Below are positions 1-9,691 of a stretch of 64,000 bases of DNA, one piece after another. The notes beneath the pieces were generated by a model, which saw nothing but the letters and a program-made list of their open reading frames with translations, was not told the DNA's origin and did no database searches. This DNA is from Xenorhabdus sp014467285. GTDB lineage: Bacteria; Pseudomonadota; Gammaproteobacteria; Enterobacterales; Enterobacteriaceae. How positions within the stretch are numbered: the stretch's first letter is position 1; the number at the start of each line of letters is the position of its first letter. Position numbers and translations under genes: made by a program. Location of the stretch: NCBI RefSeq assembly GCF_014467285.1, contig NZ_NKHR01000004.1:227086-291085 (forward strand), in the 5' to 3' direction.

Positions 1-3000
1 TTTGCAATGGCGATCTGCTGGTCAACAATAGTTGTCCTTCCAATGTATTGGGTTCCAAACCAGCAATAGCCGTCAGTGGTAACTGCCAATTCTGCCCTTG
101 CTCGATCACATCAGCAAATTGAATAGTTTTAGCCGGATATGCAGGGCGAACGCCAATTTTCCAGCTATTTTTATACTGTTTCAGATTTTCGTCAGGTAAG
201 TTCAGGCCATTCACCGTCAGGAACACTTCACCTTGCCCAAAACCGTAATCTGCTTTGACAGGAATTTGAATTGTTGTTCGCTTTCCTTTTTCCAGTATAA
301 GTTTTTTACTTGTCACGTCTTGTAATTTAATCAGCCCCTCAGCAGCAAAGTTCAGCGTCAATACTTGTGGCTGTTCAGTCAAATTGGTGAGATCCAGCGA
401 CAGTTGGGATTGATCGCCTCCCGCCATAAAGCGAGGCAATGACATCTGAGTAATGACTGGCGCGGCAACAACAATTTTACGTTCACTGTGACCAAATTCA
501 TCACCACTCCATGCCTGCGCCATCAGCCTGAGCTCCCCATTGAAATCAGGGATCGGCAGGGTAATTTCACCCTCTCCATTAGCATTTAATGTAATTGGCT
601 TGGCTTGTTCTGCGATGATTTTAACTTCTGTCAGCGGTTTTTTACCACCCCGATCAAGTGAGCTATCGCTACCGTCTCCCCCAAAGCGCAGGTTAGCCTG
701 ACGCCCTTCTGCTTCAATTAAATGACCATAAACATCATATTGGTCAACGCTGTAGCGCTTACGACCGAAGAAAGCATCATAAGGATCAGGGGTTTTAAAA
801 TCGGTAATGCTCAACACGCCTGTATCCACTGCTGAAAGCAAAACATAGACTTGTTTAGGAAGTTCTTGTCCCTGTTGAGGTGTGGCTTTGACTCTGACAG
901 TAAGATCCTGATTTGGGCGCATCTTATCAGGTGCATTTAAGGTCAAATTTAACTTGCGCCCTTCGTCCATCAGTGGCAGATGTAATACGCCAATCGCTCG
1001 CTTAGGCGTTGCCTGACGAGATTTATCTCCCGGACGTACAATAACGGCGGTGATATATAAATCATGACGGGCCCACGCTTGATTAATCGGGACATCAATA
1101 TCTAAACCTTTCTCCGGTACGTCTACTTCCTGCCACCACAATGGGCCATCGCTGGATTCTACCAACAAATAACCTTTACCTTCCTGCGGTGCAATCATAT
1201 GCAGCTTCACTTTCTCACCCGGCTTATAAGCGGGTTTATCCAGTGACAATTTGACCTGATCCGGACGAACTGCACCTGTACCCCCGGTATTATCCTGCCA
1301 TGAATAACCGGCCCAGAAATTCAGGCTAGTGACAAGCTGATTCTGAGGGTTCACTACCTCAATGCGATAAGATCCCCAATCAACAGGAAAACTAACTTTA
1401 GCGATACCATTTTTCGCAATCTGGACAGGCTCATCAGCCATCACCAAATCTTTCTGGTCATAACCCGAATCCCAACCGTTATTGTCTGACCAACGCCAAT
1501 AATAATCACGCCGTTCATATATCAAACGTGCCCTTAATTCTGATATAGCATGCTTTTTGCCGTTCGCATCCGCATAAACGATTTCAAATTCTGCCAGTGA
1601 ATTTTCATCCACGTTATAGCGGTTTTCATCACGACCAGTGCGATAATTATAAATAGACTTTTTATTAAACAGTGGACGCACACCAACTAGCTGTTCGGCC
1701 GGCCAAATAGCCTGCTCTGCGCGGCGTGTCACCGGGCGCCCGCCTGATTCCAGCAAACTGGCCTGTACTATGACTTTTACAGGTGATGTAACGGATTTCC
1801 AGTTACTATCACTGACAGAGAGATTTGCTTTTCCTTCACTATCTAAAGTGAAATCAAATTCATCCAATGTCCGTATCAAATCAGTTTCTTGTACAGAACC
1901 GAATTCATACCCTGGTAATTGTGCCACTGCATTACGGGCTGGACGCAAGAACAATTGCCCTTGCAAACGATTATCAGCAGCAGGTGCGCCGTATAGGTAA
2001 CGGCCCATTATAGCGAACTCAATATTTTGGTCTTTCAATATCGGCTGATTATTGACGTTTCCTTTAATTTCCAATGCCATACGTTCAGGCATGAAATCTT
2101 CAACATTAAATTTGTAATAACGTGGGATGTTATCACCTACATCAAATCGCAATGACCACATTCCCGTTTCAGCTTTGCGAGGTATCGGATAACGATATTG
2201 GTACAACCCGTTTTCAGCTTGCCAAACAAAACTGCGGACAACCTGATTATCCGCTTTCAATACATCGACTTTAACTGGCTGTGATTTAAGTGGACGACCG
2301 TCAGCGTCACGCAGTAAACCGTTAACGATCAGCGTTTCTCCCGGCCGATAAAGATCCCGTGGGCCAAAGACAAAAAACTGTTTGCTGTATCCCTGAGGGC
2401 CTCCGATATCAAATTCAGAAAGATCCAACGCCGGAGAATTCAAGTCGATAATGCTGGTATGCCTATCCTGAGTGGCCAGCAGCAATTTTGCTTTATCCAT
2501 TTTTTCGAGTGAGGCGTGACCATCACCGTCCGTTATTGCCTTTGACAAAAGCTGCCCTTTTACATCCAACAGGCGAATTTCAACGCCTTTCAGACTAGAT
2601 CCTTGTGCCAGTGACTGGGTAAATACATCGATCCTGTTCAGGTAGCTGTGCATGGAAACGCCAATGTCACTCAATGTAAACAGAGTAATTGGATGGCTAT
2701 AAGTGTATTTTCCCGCTTGTTGCATCACTGCCAGATAGACGCCATCTCTTTGTAATTCTTTGATGTTATTAATTGGCAGTAATAATTTTTCGCGGGTATT
2801 GGCAGCAGGATTGAGATCAAAACGACCGGTATAGACTAATTCCGTTTCTTGCAGTAATTCCTTGGATTCCCAGTAATTCATATTACTGCTGTATTGCCAG
2901 TTAGCAATGAATGAGGGCAATGCCGCATCTTTGATTCTGAAAAAATTGACATCTACGCTATCAACATTGAGCGCTAAAACCGGTAATCCTTCCGCAGCCT

Positions 3001-3655
3001 TACTGGGTAGCAACACCCCTTTGCTGGCAAAACCTACCGATGGCGTAATAGGTGCGGTATTAAATTTTTTTTCATAGGCAGTTGCCAATCGACGCTCATT
3101 TATACCTTGGACACCTTCATCAACAGTCAACTGTAACTCACGTGCCGGCGGTAAATGACGCAACCTAAGCTCCATCTGGTTATTGGAAAGTTCCCATGCT
3201 CCATCCAATTTCCCCGATTTAATATCAACAAGATGCAATTTTTGTGAGAAATCTTGATTCGGATCTAAAGGAACGGAGAATGTCACTACCATCGCACTAG
3301 CACCGTCCAATTGCAGCTCAGAGGCATCTAAGATGGTGACATCTTTACCCGCATAACGTTGTTCTTTTTTAGTCGCCTGCTTTTCAGGACTTTCTTTTTC
3401 AGTAACTGTTTTTTCTGTGGTTGATACTGTTAATTGAGCAGTCGAAGTTTCCGATTTTTCATTATCGGCCACCTGTTTATTCTGAGGTAATGAAATGTTC
3501 TGTTTTTCGATGTTTTCTGTTTTAGTTTTATCTGTATTATCAGTCTGATCACATCCTGACAGTACAAATAGTGCAAATAACGAAGCAATCATGACCGCAA
3601 GGTATCGTTTTCTCCTTGTAGCCTTTTGCCAAAATTGACATTGATACATAACCAT
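1..3655 (-). CDS. yfhM: Bacterial alpha-2-macroglobulin lipoprotein, C-terminus beyond the window
   Basis: Large periplasmic lipoprotein of the bacterial alpha-2-macroglobulin family, thought to trap proteases that enter the envelope. I read a continuous minus-strand frame from an ATG at 3655 (a second ATG lies 6 bases downstream) to the window edge, about 1218 codons. The family is usually near 1650 residues, so roughly the last quarter is missing. The N-terminus has basic residues (RRKR), a hydrophobic stretch and a lipobox LSGC with the lipidated Cys at residue 35. A Thr/Lys/Glu-rich linker follows. The last readable residues (LEGQLLLTSRSPLQ) match the segment just before the family's CLEQ thioester, which should lie about 20 residues outside. 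It is monocistronic here; no pbpC is visible. Confidence 0.9.
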   Translation of the reverse strand, partial: MVMYQCQFWQKATRRKRYLAVMIASLFALFVLSGCDQTDNTDKTKTENIEKQNISLPQNKQVADNEKSETSTAQLTVSTTEKTVTEKESPEKQATKKEQRYAGKDVTILDASELQLDGASAMVVTFSVPLDPNQDFSQKLHLVDIKSGKLDGAWELSNNQMELRLRHLPPARELQLTVDEGVQGINERRLATAYEKKFNTAPITPSVGFASKGVLLPSKAAEGLPVLALNVDSVDVNFFRIKDAALPSFIANWQYSSNMNYWESKELLQETELVYTGRFDLNPAANTREKLLLPINNIKELQRDGVYLAVMQQAGKYTYSHPITLFTLSDIGVSMHSYLNRIDVFTQSLAQGSSLKGVEIRLLDVKGQLLSKAITDGDGHASLEKMDKAKLLLATQDRHTSIIDLNSPALDLSEFDIGGPQGYSKQFFVFGPRDLYRPGETLIVNGLLRDADGRPLKSQPVKVDVLKADNQVVRSFVWQAENGLYQYRYPIPRKAETGMWSLRFDVGDNIPRYYKFNVEDFMPERMALEIKGNVNNQPILKDQNIEFAIMGRYLYGAPAADNRLQGQLFLRPARNAVAQLPGYEFGSVQETDLIRTLDEFDFTLDSEGKANLSVSDSNWKSVTSPVKVIVQASLLESGGRPVTRRAEQAIWPAEQLVGVRPLFNKKSIYNYRTGRDENRYNVDENSLAEFEIVYADANGKKHAISELRARLIYERRDYYWRWSDNNGWDSGYDQKDLVMADEPVQIAKNGIAKVSFPVDWGSYRIEVVNPQNQLVTSLNFWAGYSWQDNTGGTGAVRPDQVKLSLDKPAYKPGEKVKLHMIAPQEGKGYLLVESSDGPLWWQEVDVPEKGLDIDVPINQAWARHDLYITAVIVRPGDKSRQATPKRAIGVLHLPLMDEGRKLNLTLNAPDKMRPNQDLTVRVKATPQQGQELPKQVYVLLSAVDTGVLSITDFKTPDPYDAFFGRKRYSVDQYDVYGHLIEAEGRQANLRFGGDGSDSSLDRGGKKPLTEVKIIAEQAKPITLNANGEGEITLPIPDFNGELRLMAQAWSGDEFGHSERKIVVAAPVITQMSLPRFMAGGDQSQLSLDLTNLTEQPQVLTLNFAAEGLIKLQDVTSKKLILEKGKRTTIQIPVKADYGFGQGEVFLTVNGLNLPDENLKQYKNSWKIGVRPAYPAKTIQFADVIEQGQNWQLPLTAIAGLEPNTLEGQLLLTSRSPLQ

Positions 3656-3865
3656 AACCCTTATTGTTTACCGGATAATCCAGAATATTATTCTTTTGGA
3701 TATTCATTATGGTACTTCCTATTTCACATAACTAATGCGCAGAAAAAATAGCGAATTCTCTGGCTGGAATAAAATTCTCCCTGCGCTTTTACCCTATGTT
3801 TTTTCAAATCTTCGATGTCTCTCGCAATATTGGTTGAATAATTGCAATCAAATTACATTGAGTCA
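3656..3865. other. Intergenic, yfhM / sseB-like
   Basis: AT-rich spacer of about 210 bases that must hold the yfhM promoter on the minus strand. I saw no convincing operator or strong terminator hairpin. Confidence 0.4.
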
Positions 3866-4294
3866 TTATTGATTGATAACAGGAATAGTATCCCTCAACC
3901 AACTACCTAATTTCCGTTGGTAGAAGGGTTGAGTATGCTGAATCAGATAATGACTAATGCCCCTTTCTTTCTCATCAAGCAAGCAAAAATCGACCGATTC
4001 ATCTTCATCAAGATATTCGCAAGCCAGTTCACCCGCTTCTTGAATCAACAAACTTATTTCATCGCCTGATAGTGTCCCGCTAAACTCTAAGCCAATTAAT
4101 AGATTAGGTTTTTCATCTACATTTTTATCATGGGCCATAACCAGAAAAGCACGCCGAATGGGCTTATGTTGTTTGAATAAATTAATTAAAGCCTCAATAA
4201 GCTGAGCCGGTTGTTCTTCTGGCTGACTAAGAGTGATACTGCTTCCGCTAGGAACTTTTATTTCGGTAGCGACAGGCCCATTTGATAAACTCAT
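3866..4294 (-). CDS. sseB: SseB C-terminal-domain protein (short form)
   Basis: 142 residues matching only the C-terminal half of SseB, the enhanced serine sensitivity protein (about 258 aa in E. coli). Recognisable stretches are PNLLIGLEFSG, the DESVDFC segment, KGISHYLI-type residues and the closing FYQRKLGSWLRD. The N-terminal SseB domain is absent. The start is supported by GGAG a few bases upstream of the ATG, and DNA upstream does not continue the missing domain in this frame, so this is either a genuine single-domain form or a decayed gene that kept a working start. It sits between pepB and yfhM, the same neighbourhood as in E. coli. The molecular function of SseB is unclear. Confidence 0.75.
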   Translation of the reverse strand: MSLSNGPVATEIKVPSGSSITLSQPEEQPAQLIEALINLFKQHKPIRRAFLVMAHDKNVDEKPNLLIGLEFSGTLSGDEISLLIQEAGELACEYLDEDESVDFCLLDEKERGISHYLIQHTQPFYQRKLGSWLRDTIPVINQ

Positions 4295-4354
4295 GAAAAT
4301 CTCCGAACAATGCTGTTTGAACTACAGTTAAGACTATTGAAAAGTTCAATCAAA

Positions 4355-4379
4355 TAGCCCCCCATTAAGAGAGGCTATC
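4355..4379 (-). terminator. Probable pepB terminator
   Basis: ATAGCC...GGCTAT stem extended by pyrimidine/G pairs, followed on the minus strand by TTTGATT. It sits 43 bases beyond the pepB stop and before the sseB-like gene. The T-run is short, so efficiency is uncertain. Confidence 0.5.
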
Positions 4380-4421
4380 CAGAAAGGTAATTTGAAAATG
4401 TGACTTTTTACTTCTTCGCTT

Positions 4422-5717
4422 TTATTTCGCTTTTGCTAACAGTAAATTGGCAATAGTACGCACGCCATATCCCGTTGCACCGGCTGCCCACTGTTCAACA
4501 GATGACTTACGGTAAGTTGCTGAGCAGTCGATATGTACCCAGCCTTTTTTGTAGTTTTCGACAAAGTGAGACAAGAACGCTGCTGCGGTACTTGCTCCCG
4601 CGGAATGTGCAGGTGAGGCGATGTTGTTCAGATCGGCAAAATTGGATGGTAATTGGCTACGGTGGAATTCGGCCAGCGGTAAACGCCAGAACAGTTCATT
4701 TTCAGTATCAGCCGCTGATAACAAATCAGATGCCAATTGATCATCAAAGCTGAACACAGAGTGATAATCGTTTCCTACTGCCATTTTTGCTGCGCCCGTT
4801 AAAGTTGCAGCATCAACAATCAGTGGTGCTTTTTCTGCACTGGCATCAATCAAACCATCAGCCAGAACCAGACGCCCTTCCGCATCCGTGTTCATCACTT
4901 CAACCGTTTTGCCATTGCGATAATGAATAATATCGCCCAATTTGAAAGCATTGCTGCTCACCATATTGTCTGCAATGCACAGGAACAGTTTTACGCGATG
5001 CTTCAAGCCTCGACTAATGGCAAGAGCCAAGGCTCCCGTTAATGTTGCCGAACCGCCCATATCCGATTTCATGGAATCCATGGAGCTGGATGGTTTGATG
5101 CTATATCCGCCAGAGTCAAAGGTAATGCCTTTACCGACCAAGCAGGCAAAGACAGGGGCTTTTGCCTCTTTTGTCGGATTGAAATCCAATGCCAGAAAAA
5201 CAGGATCACGCGAAGATCCACGGCCGACAGTATGGACTCCCATGTAACCCTGCTCACGCAGGTCATTTCCTTTGATAATCCGATAACTAACGGCATCACC
5301 TGCTACGCCGGTCAGCAAATCAATGGCCCGCTGAGCAAGCTGTTCTGGCCCTAATTCTTCTGCTGGAAGATTGATGGTATCGCGTACCCAATCAATGAAT
5401 TTGATCCTTCTTTCCAGTTCTTGTTTTTCCGCCACAGATAACTGCGGCCATTCAATCGTGCGCAGGCCCTTAGGTGAACGAAAGCCCTGCCAGAATGCCC
5501 AACTTCTTTCCAGATCCCAACCATCACCCACTAGAGCAATGTTGCGAATTCCTTGTCCGTCAACTTTACGCCCTGCGCGTTGAATTGCGCCTAATTTTCC
5601 ATGACCTTCCAAGTGGATGGTGATCCCTTGCTCACTCGAACTAATTAATGCTTTTTCACCCCAGCAAGCATTAGCTGGCTCATAAGACAGTGTTATGGGC
5701 ATGATTTGTTTTGTCAT
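4422..5717 (-). CDS. pepB: Peptidase B (M17 leucyl aminopeptidase family)
   Basis: Broad-specificity cytosolic aminopeptidase of family M17, expected to act as a hexamer with two metal ions and to finish peptide breakdown. 431 residues, close to the 427 of E. coli PepB. The M17 signature NTDAEGRL lies at 276-283. By alignment to the family, the metal ligands would be K196, D201, D219, D278 and E280, all present. The N-terminal third is the variable non-catalytic domain. In E. coli pepB directly follows iscX on the same strand. Here an apparent terminator (5774-5798) separates it from the isc operon, which suggests its own promoter in 5718-5776. Confidence 0.95.
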   Translation of the reverse strand: MTKQIMPITLSYEPANACWGEKALISSSEQGITIHLEGHGKLGAIQRAGRKVDGQGIRNIALVGDGWDLERSWAFWQGFRSPKGLRTIEWPQLSVAEKQELERRIKFIDWVRDTINLPAEELGPEQLAQRAIDLLTGVAGDAVSYRIIKGNDLREQGYMGVHTVGRGSSRDPVFLALDFNPTKEAKAPVFACLVGKGITFDSGGYSIKPSSSMDSMKSDMGGSATLTGALALAISRGLKHRVKLFLCIADNMVSSNAFKLGDIIHYRNGKTVEVMNTDAEGRLVLADGLIDASAEKAPLIVDAATLTGAAKMAVGNDYHSVFSFDDQLASDLLSAADTENELFWRLPLAEFHRSQLPSNFADLNNIASPAHSAGASTAAAFLSHFVENYKKGWVHIDCSATYRKSSVEQWAAGATGYGVRTIANLLLAKAK

Positions 5718-5773
5718 TTTCTCTCACTTCTTATCTTATTATTCACTGTTTCACAGTAAGGGTTTACTAATGT

Positions 5774-5798
5774 AAAAAAACTGGCAATTGCCAGTTTT
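5774..5798 (-). terminator. isc operon terminator
   Basis: Palindrome AACTGGCAATTGCCAGTT followed on the minus strand by seven T residues: a textbook intrinsic terminator about 80 bases beyond the iscX stop. Confidence 0.8.
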
Positions 5799-5878
5799 CC
5801 ATTAAATGCAGACTATGCCAAGCTATTGAGCAAGAATCAGTGAGTTTGCGCTATTTTTTGTCTTGAACAAATGTCGCG

Positions 5879-6073
5879 TTACTCATATTCATCCAGCCAC
5901 ACTAACAAGATAGCTTCCAATATTTTTTCATTGGATTTCTGTGGATCATCATCAAAACCATCCAGTTCACAAATCCATTCATGCATCTCGGTGAAACGTA
6001 CTGTTTTGGGATCCAGATCCGGAAATTTATCATACAGCGCTTCGCCAATATCACGACTGTCAGACCATTTCAT
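5879..6073 (-). CDS. iscX: Fe-S assembly protein IscX
   Basis: 64-residue acidic protein, last gene of the isc operon. It matches the IscX family closely (MKWSDSRDIGEALYDKFPD start, WLDEYE end). IscX is a small winged-helix-like protein that binds IscS and iron and slows cluster assembly, acting as an adaptor beside frataxin. It lies 14 bases after fdx, so it is co-transcribed. Length is normal (about 66 aa in E. coli) and no residue looks out of place. Confidence 0.95.
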   Translation of the reverse strand: MKWSDSRDIGEALYDKFPDLDPKTVRFTEMHEWICELDGFDDDPQKSNEKILEAILLVWLDEYE

Positions 6074-6087
6074 TTTTCGTCCTCCTG

Positions 6088-6423
6088 TCAGTGCTCACGG
6101 GCATGGTTGATGGTGTATTTAGGGATTTCTACAACCAAATCCTCATCAGCGACTTTGGCCTGACAGCTCAACCGGCTTTCTGGCTCCAGCCCCCATGCTT
6201 TATCCAACATGTCATCTTCCAGTTCAGCACTTTCCTCCAGTGAGTCAAAGCCTTCTCTGACGATGCAATGACAGGTGGTACATGCACAAGATTTTTCACA
6301 AGCGTGTTCAATTTCAATGCCGTTACGCAGTGCAACATCCAGAATTGATTCGCCTTCCTTAGCGTCCAATACTGCACCTTCAGGGCAAAGTTCGTTATGA
6401 GGTAAAAATACAATTTTAGGCAT
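6088..6423 (-). CDS. fdx: [2Fe-2S] ferredoxin, isc type
   Basis: 111-residue adrenodoxin-type ferredoxin that supplies electrons to IscU-based cluster assembly. The cluster ligands fit C42-x5-C48-x2-C51 with the fourth at C87; two extra cysteines (C46, C53) flank the motif, as in E. coli Fdx. The start codon is two bases from the hscA stop, implying translational coupling with hscA. Cytosolic, no signal peptide. Confidence 0.97.
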   Translation of the reverse strand: MPKIVFLPHNELCPEGAVLDAKEGESILDVALRNGIEIEHACEKSCACTTCHCIVREGFDSLEESAELEDDMLDKAWGLEPESRLSCQAKVADEDLVVEIPKYTINHAREH

Positions 6424-6425
6424 AA

Positions 6426-8273
6426 TTAAATCTCATCCACAGAATGACCCGCCAAAGCCCGGCGGATTGATGTGTCCATACGGCGCGCGGCAAATTCCTG
6501 CGTTTGTTTGTCCAATTCTTTAATTGCACTTTCAATCGCATCAGGGGAAGCTCCCTGAGCGCTTTCAATTAATACTTGTGCGGCTGCGTCAATGGCAGCA
6601 TGTTCTTCCTGACTCAGTAAGTCAGCATCTTTTTCCAGTGCGCTGGTTAAACTTTCCAGAACCCGGGCGGCTTCTACTTTTTGTTCAGCCAATTTACGGG
6701 CCTGAATATCTTCCTGCGCATTAGTCATGGAGTCTTTGAGCATACGTGCGATTTCTTCATCTGATAAACCATAGGAAGGTTTTACCTGAATAGAAGCTTC
6801 AACACCCGTAGATTTCTCCAATGCACTGACGCTCAATAGACCATCAGCATCGACCTGAAAAGTCACGCGAATATGTGCACCACCAGCCGGTAATGGCGGA
6901 ATGCCACGCAATGTGAACCGTGCCAGTGACCGGCAATCGTTGACCAATTCCCTTTCACCTTGCACCACATGGATGCTCATCGCAGTTTGACCGTCTTTGA
7001 AAGTGGTAAATTCTTGCGCTCTTGCAACAGGAATAGTGGTATTACGTGGAATGACTTTTTCAATTAGCCCTCCCATTGTTTCTAAACCAAGTGACAAGGG
7101 GATGACATCCAGCAACAGCATTTCGCTATCAGGCTTGTTACCCACCAAAATATCAGCCTGAATTGAAGCGCCGACAGCCACGACTTTATCTGGATCAATA
7201 GAGGTCAATGGCTCACGATCAAAAAATTCCCCTACCATGCTGCGCACTAATGGCACTCGTGTTGAACCACCAACCATGACGACTTGCAATACTTCATCAG
7301 CGGTAACACCCGCATCTTTCAGTGCCCTGCGGCAGGCAAGTAATGTACGTTTGACCAGAGAAGCAATCAATTCGTTGAATTCTGTTCGGCTAATTCTGCC
7401 TTCCCAGTCAGCAATCCGGATTTCCGCACTCTCCGCTTCACTCAAGGCAATTTTGGTTTGAGTGGCAATATCCAATAACTGACGCTGTAATCCATGATCG
7501 TCATTGCTAATTCCGGCCTGTTCGCGGATCCAATTCGCTAATAATGCGTCAAAATCATCACCACCCAGTGCGGTATCTCCTCCCGTTGCCAAAACTTCAA
7601 ATACGCCACGGCTAAGGCGGAGAATAGAAACATCGAATGTTCCGCCACCAAGATCGTAAATAGCGATCACACCTTCCTGGCCTGAGTCAAGGCCATAAGC
7701 AATAGCTGCGGCTGTAGGCTCATTCAAAAGTCGGAGAACATGCAAACCGGCTAACCGCGCAGCATCTTTAGTGCCTTGACGTTGTGCATCATCAAAGTAG
7801 GCAGGAACCGTGATCACAACACCATCGAGTTTGCCATCCAAGGTTTCTTCTGCCCGTTGTGCCAACGATTTCAATATTTCAGAAGAAACCTGAATAGGAT
7901 CTACCAAGCCCGCCACGGTGTTGATCAATGGCAGACCGTTTTCACTTGCCTGAAGTTGATATGGCAGGTTGGGATAACGTTGCTGAATGTCAGCCAAAGA
8001 GCGTCCCATCATACGCTTGACGGAACTCACGGTATTAACAGGATCGGATGCTGCTTGCTGACGAGCCTGCCAACCAACTTGAATATCTTCTTTGCGATAT
8101 TGTACAACGGAAGGCAGTAAGTGACGGTTTTCACTGTCTGCCAACGTTTCCGCCTGACCACTGCGGACAGTCGCAACCAGTGAGTGAGTTGTACCAAGAT
8201 CAATCCCCACAGCCAGACGACGCTGGTGAGGTGCGGCAGATAGACCAGGTTCGCTGATTTGTAATAAAGCCAT
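6426..8273 (-). CDS. hscA: Hsp70-type chaperone HscA for Fe-S transfer
   Basis: 615-residue specialised Hsp70. It binds the LPPVK motif of IscU (present in this window's IscU) and uses ATP hydrolysis, stimulated by HscB, to promote release of the cluster to client apoproteins. The ATPase domain starts with the phosphate-binding VGIDLGTTHS (about residues 22-31) and includes the YDLGGGTFDVS and VGGSTRVPLV motifs. A beta-sandwich substrate domain and helical lid occupy roughly the last 230 residues. Length matches E. coli HscA (616). It lies between hscB (37 bases upstream) and fdx (2 bases downstream). Confidence 0.97.
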   Translation of the reverse strand: MALLQISEPGLSAAPHQRRLAVGIDLGTTHSLVATVRSGQAETLADSENRHLLPSVVQYRKEDIQVGWQARQQAASDPVNTVSSVKRMMGRSLADIQQRYPNLPYQLQASENGLPLINTVAGLVDPIQVSSEILKSLAQRAEETLDGKLDGVVITVPAYFDDAQRQGTKDAARLAGLHVLRLLNEPTAAAIAYGLDSGQEGVIAIYDLGGGTFDVSILRLSRGVFEVLATGGDTALGGDDFDALLANWIREQAGISNDDHGLQRQLLDIATQTKIALSEAESAEIRIADWEGRISRTEFNELIASLVKRTLLACRRALKDAGVTADEVLQVVMVGGSTRVPLVRSMVGEFFDREPLTSIDPDKVVAVGASIQADILVGNKPDSEMLLLDVIPLSLGLETMGGLIEKVIPRNTTIPVARAQEFTTFKDGQTAMSIHVVQGERELVNDCRSLARFTLRGIPPLPAGGAHIRVTFQVDADGLLSVSALEKSTGVEASIQVKPSYGLSDEEIARMLKDSMTNAQEDIQARKLAEQKVEAARVLESLTSALEKDADLLSQEEHAAIDAAAQVLIESAQGASPDAIESAIKELDKQTQEFAARRMDTSIRRALAGHSVDEI

Positions 8274-8310
8274 GTGTGCCCCTATAAATCTATTCAGCTA
8301 ATTATCTCAG

Positions 8311-8832
8311 CTAAAAATCATCCAGCAACCGCTCTTCCAGTTGTTCAACCTGCTGTTGCAATTTATCCAAAAAGCGTAATTTACGAACCGTATCGGCTGC
8401 CGTTGACCACTCGCCAGCGTCTAACTGATGCTCCATCTGCTCACTACGCGTTTTAATCATTTTATTGAGGCGAGATGAAAAATGGGTCAGTGCTGTTTCC
8501 GGGTCCGTGCTATGTTCGATGTCATCAAGCTCTTCGCGTAACTCAAGCTGCTGCATCAGGAAAGCCGTATCCTGCATCGTGTGCTGTTCGTTGGATAGAT
8601 CAAACCCTTGCTGAGAAAGCATATATTCTGCGCGTTTCAGGGGATGTTTTAGCGTCTGGTAACCTGCATTGATGGTAGCAGCTTGTTGGAGTGCCAGCGT
8701 TTTTTCACGTTCAGGTTGGTTGGCAAAACGATCTGGGTGAAACTGACGCTGCAATTCCTGATAACGGGTCGCCAACAACTCACGGTCAATCGCATAACGC
8801 GAAGGCAGCCCGAATAAAGTAAAGTAGTCCAT
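8311..8832 (-). CDS. hscB: J-domain co-chaperone HscB
   Basis: 173-residue Hsp20/DnaJ-type co-chaperone. The N-terminal J domain (about 1-75) has the HPD tripeptide in QFHPDRFANQ, needed to trigger HscA ATPase. The C-terminal helical domain binds IscU. Length equals the family norm (171 in E. coli). It is preceded by iscA and followed by hscA in the operon. Confidence 0.97.
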   Translation of the reverse strand: MDYFTLFGLPSRYAIDRELLATRYQELQRQFHPDRFANQPEREKTLALQQAATINAGYQTLKHPLKRAEYMLSQQGFDLSNEQHTMQDTAFLMQQLELREELDDIEHSTDPETALTHFSSRLNKMIKTRSEQMEHQLDAGEWSTAADTVRKLRFLDKLQQQVEQLEERLLDDF

Positions 8833-8875
8833 AAGTTACTCTTAGTTTCGCAAAGTGCGGAGTCAAATAATGGGT

Positions 8876-9199
8876 TTAAACGTGGAAGCTTTCCCCACAA
8901 CCGCATTCGCTGGAAACATTGGGGTTGTTGAATTTAAAGCCTTCATTCAGACCTTCTTTGACAAAATCCAACTCAGTGCCATCAAGGTAAAGGATGCTTT
9001 TACCGTCAATGATGACTTTCACGCCCTTATCTTCAAAAATCTGATCTTCTTCATTAACTGTATCAGCAAATTCAAGTACATATGCCATACCAGAGCAGCC
9101 GGAAGTTCTCACTCCCAAACGCAACCCAACACCTTTTCCTCGATTATCAAGAAAGGCCAAAATACGCTGGGCTGCACTTTCTGTCAGGGAAATTGACAT
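8876..9199 (-). CDS. iscA: A-type Fe-S carrier IscA
   Basis: 107 residues when started at the ATG at 9199, which is preceded by GAGGTG at good spacing and matches the family's N-terminus (MSISLTESAA). A longer frame to 9244 would add 15 residues not found in the family. The three cluster-binding cysteines are C35, C99 and C101 (SGCSG and CGCGESFHV). It acts as a carrier of Fe-S clusters or iron in the cytosol. Operon position is between iscU and hscB. Confidence 0.97.
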   Translation of the reverse strand: MSISLTESAAQRILAFLDNRGKGVGLRLGVRTSGCSGMAYVLEFADTVNEEDQIFEDKGVKVIIDGKSILYLDGTELDFVKEGLNEGFKFNNPNVSSECGCGESFHV

Positions 9200-9280
9200 A
9201 CAACACCTCACTTTTAAAACTAGTAAAGGTGGATATTGAACCAATATCCACCAGAATTATTTTCTATTTATAAAAAATAG

Positions 9281-9667
9281 TTATTTTGCTTGGCGCTTAC
9301 TCTTGTAATCAGCAATAGCAGCTTTGATTGCATCTTCTGCCAAAATAGAGCAGTGGATTTTCACTGGCGGTAGTTCCAGTTCGTCAGCAATCTGAGTATT
9401 TTTGATAGCCTCAGCCTGTTCCAGCGATTTTCCTTTCATCCACTCTGTTACCAGAGAGCTGGATGCAATCGCAGAGCCGCAGCCATAAGTTTTGAAACGT
9501 GCATCTTCGATGATGCCTTCATCGTTGACTTTAATTTGCAGCCGCATGACGTCACCACAAGCGGGTGCCCCTACCATACCACTACCCACTGAAGGATCTT
9601 CACTGTCGAATGAACCAACATTACGTGGGTTTTCATAGTGATCAATTACTTTGTCGCTGTAAGCCAT
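9281..9667 (-). CDS. iscU: Fe-S cluster scaffold IscU
   Basis: 128-residue scaffold on which [2Fe-2S] and [4Fe-4S] clusters are built from IscS sulfur. The conserved cysteines C37, C63 and C106 and the HscA-recognition motif LPPVK (about 99-103) are intact. It lies 24 bases after iscS in the operon. Confidence 0.98.
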   Translation of the reverse strand: MAYSDKVIDHYENPRNVGSFDSEDPSVGSGMVGAPACGDVMRLQIKVNDEGIIEDARFKTYGCGSAIASSSLVTEWMKGKSLEQAEAIKNTQIADELELPPVKIHCSILAEDAIKAAIADYKSKRQAK

Positions 9668-9691
9668 GTCGTTACTCCTGAAACCGTCTGA

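Noticed and set aside
1770..2000. Plus-strand ORF of 76 codons
   Set aside because: Lies antisense inside the continuous yfhM frame; no ribosome site or protein-like composition.
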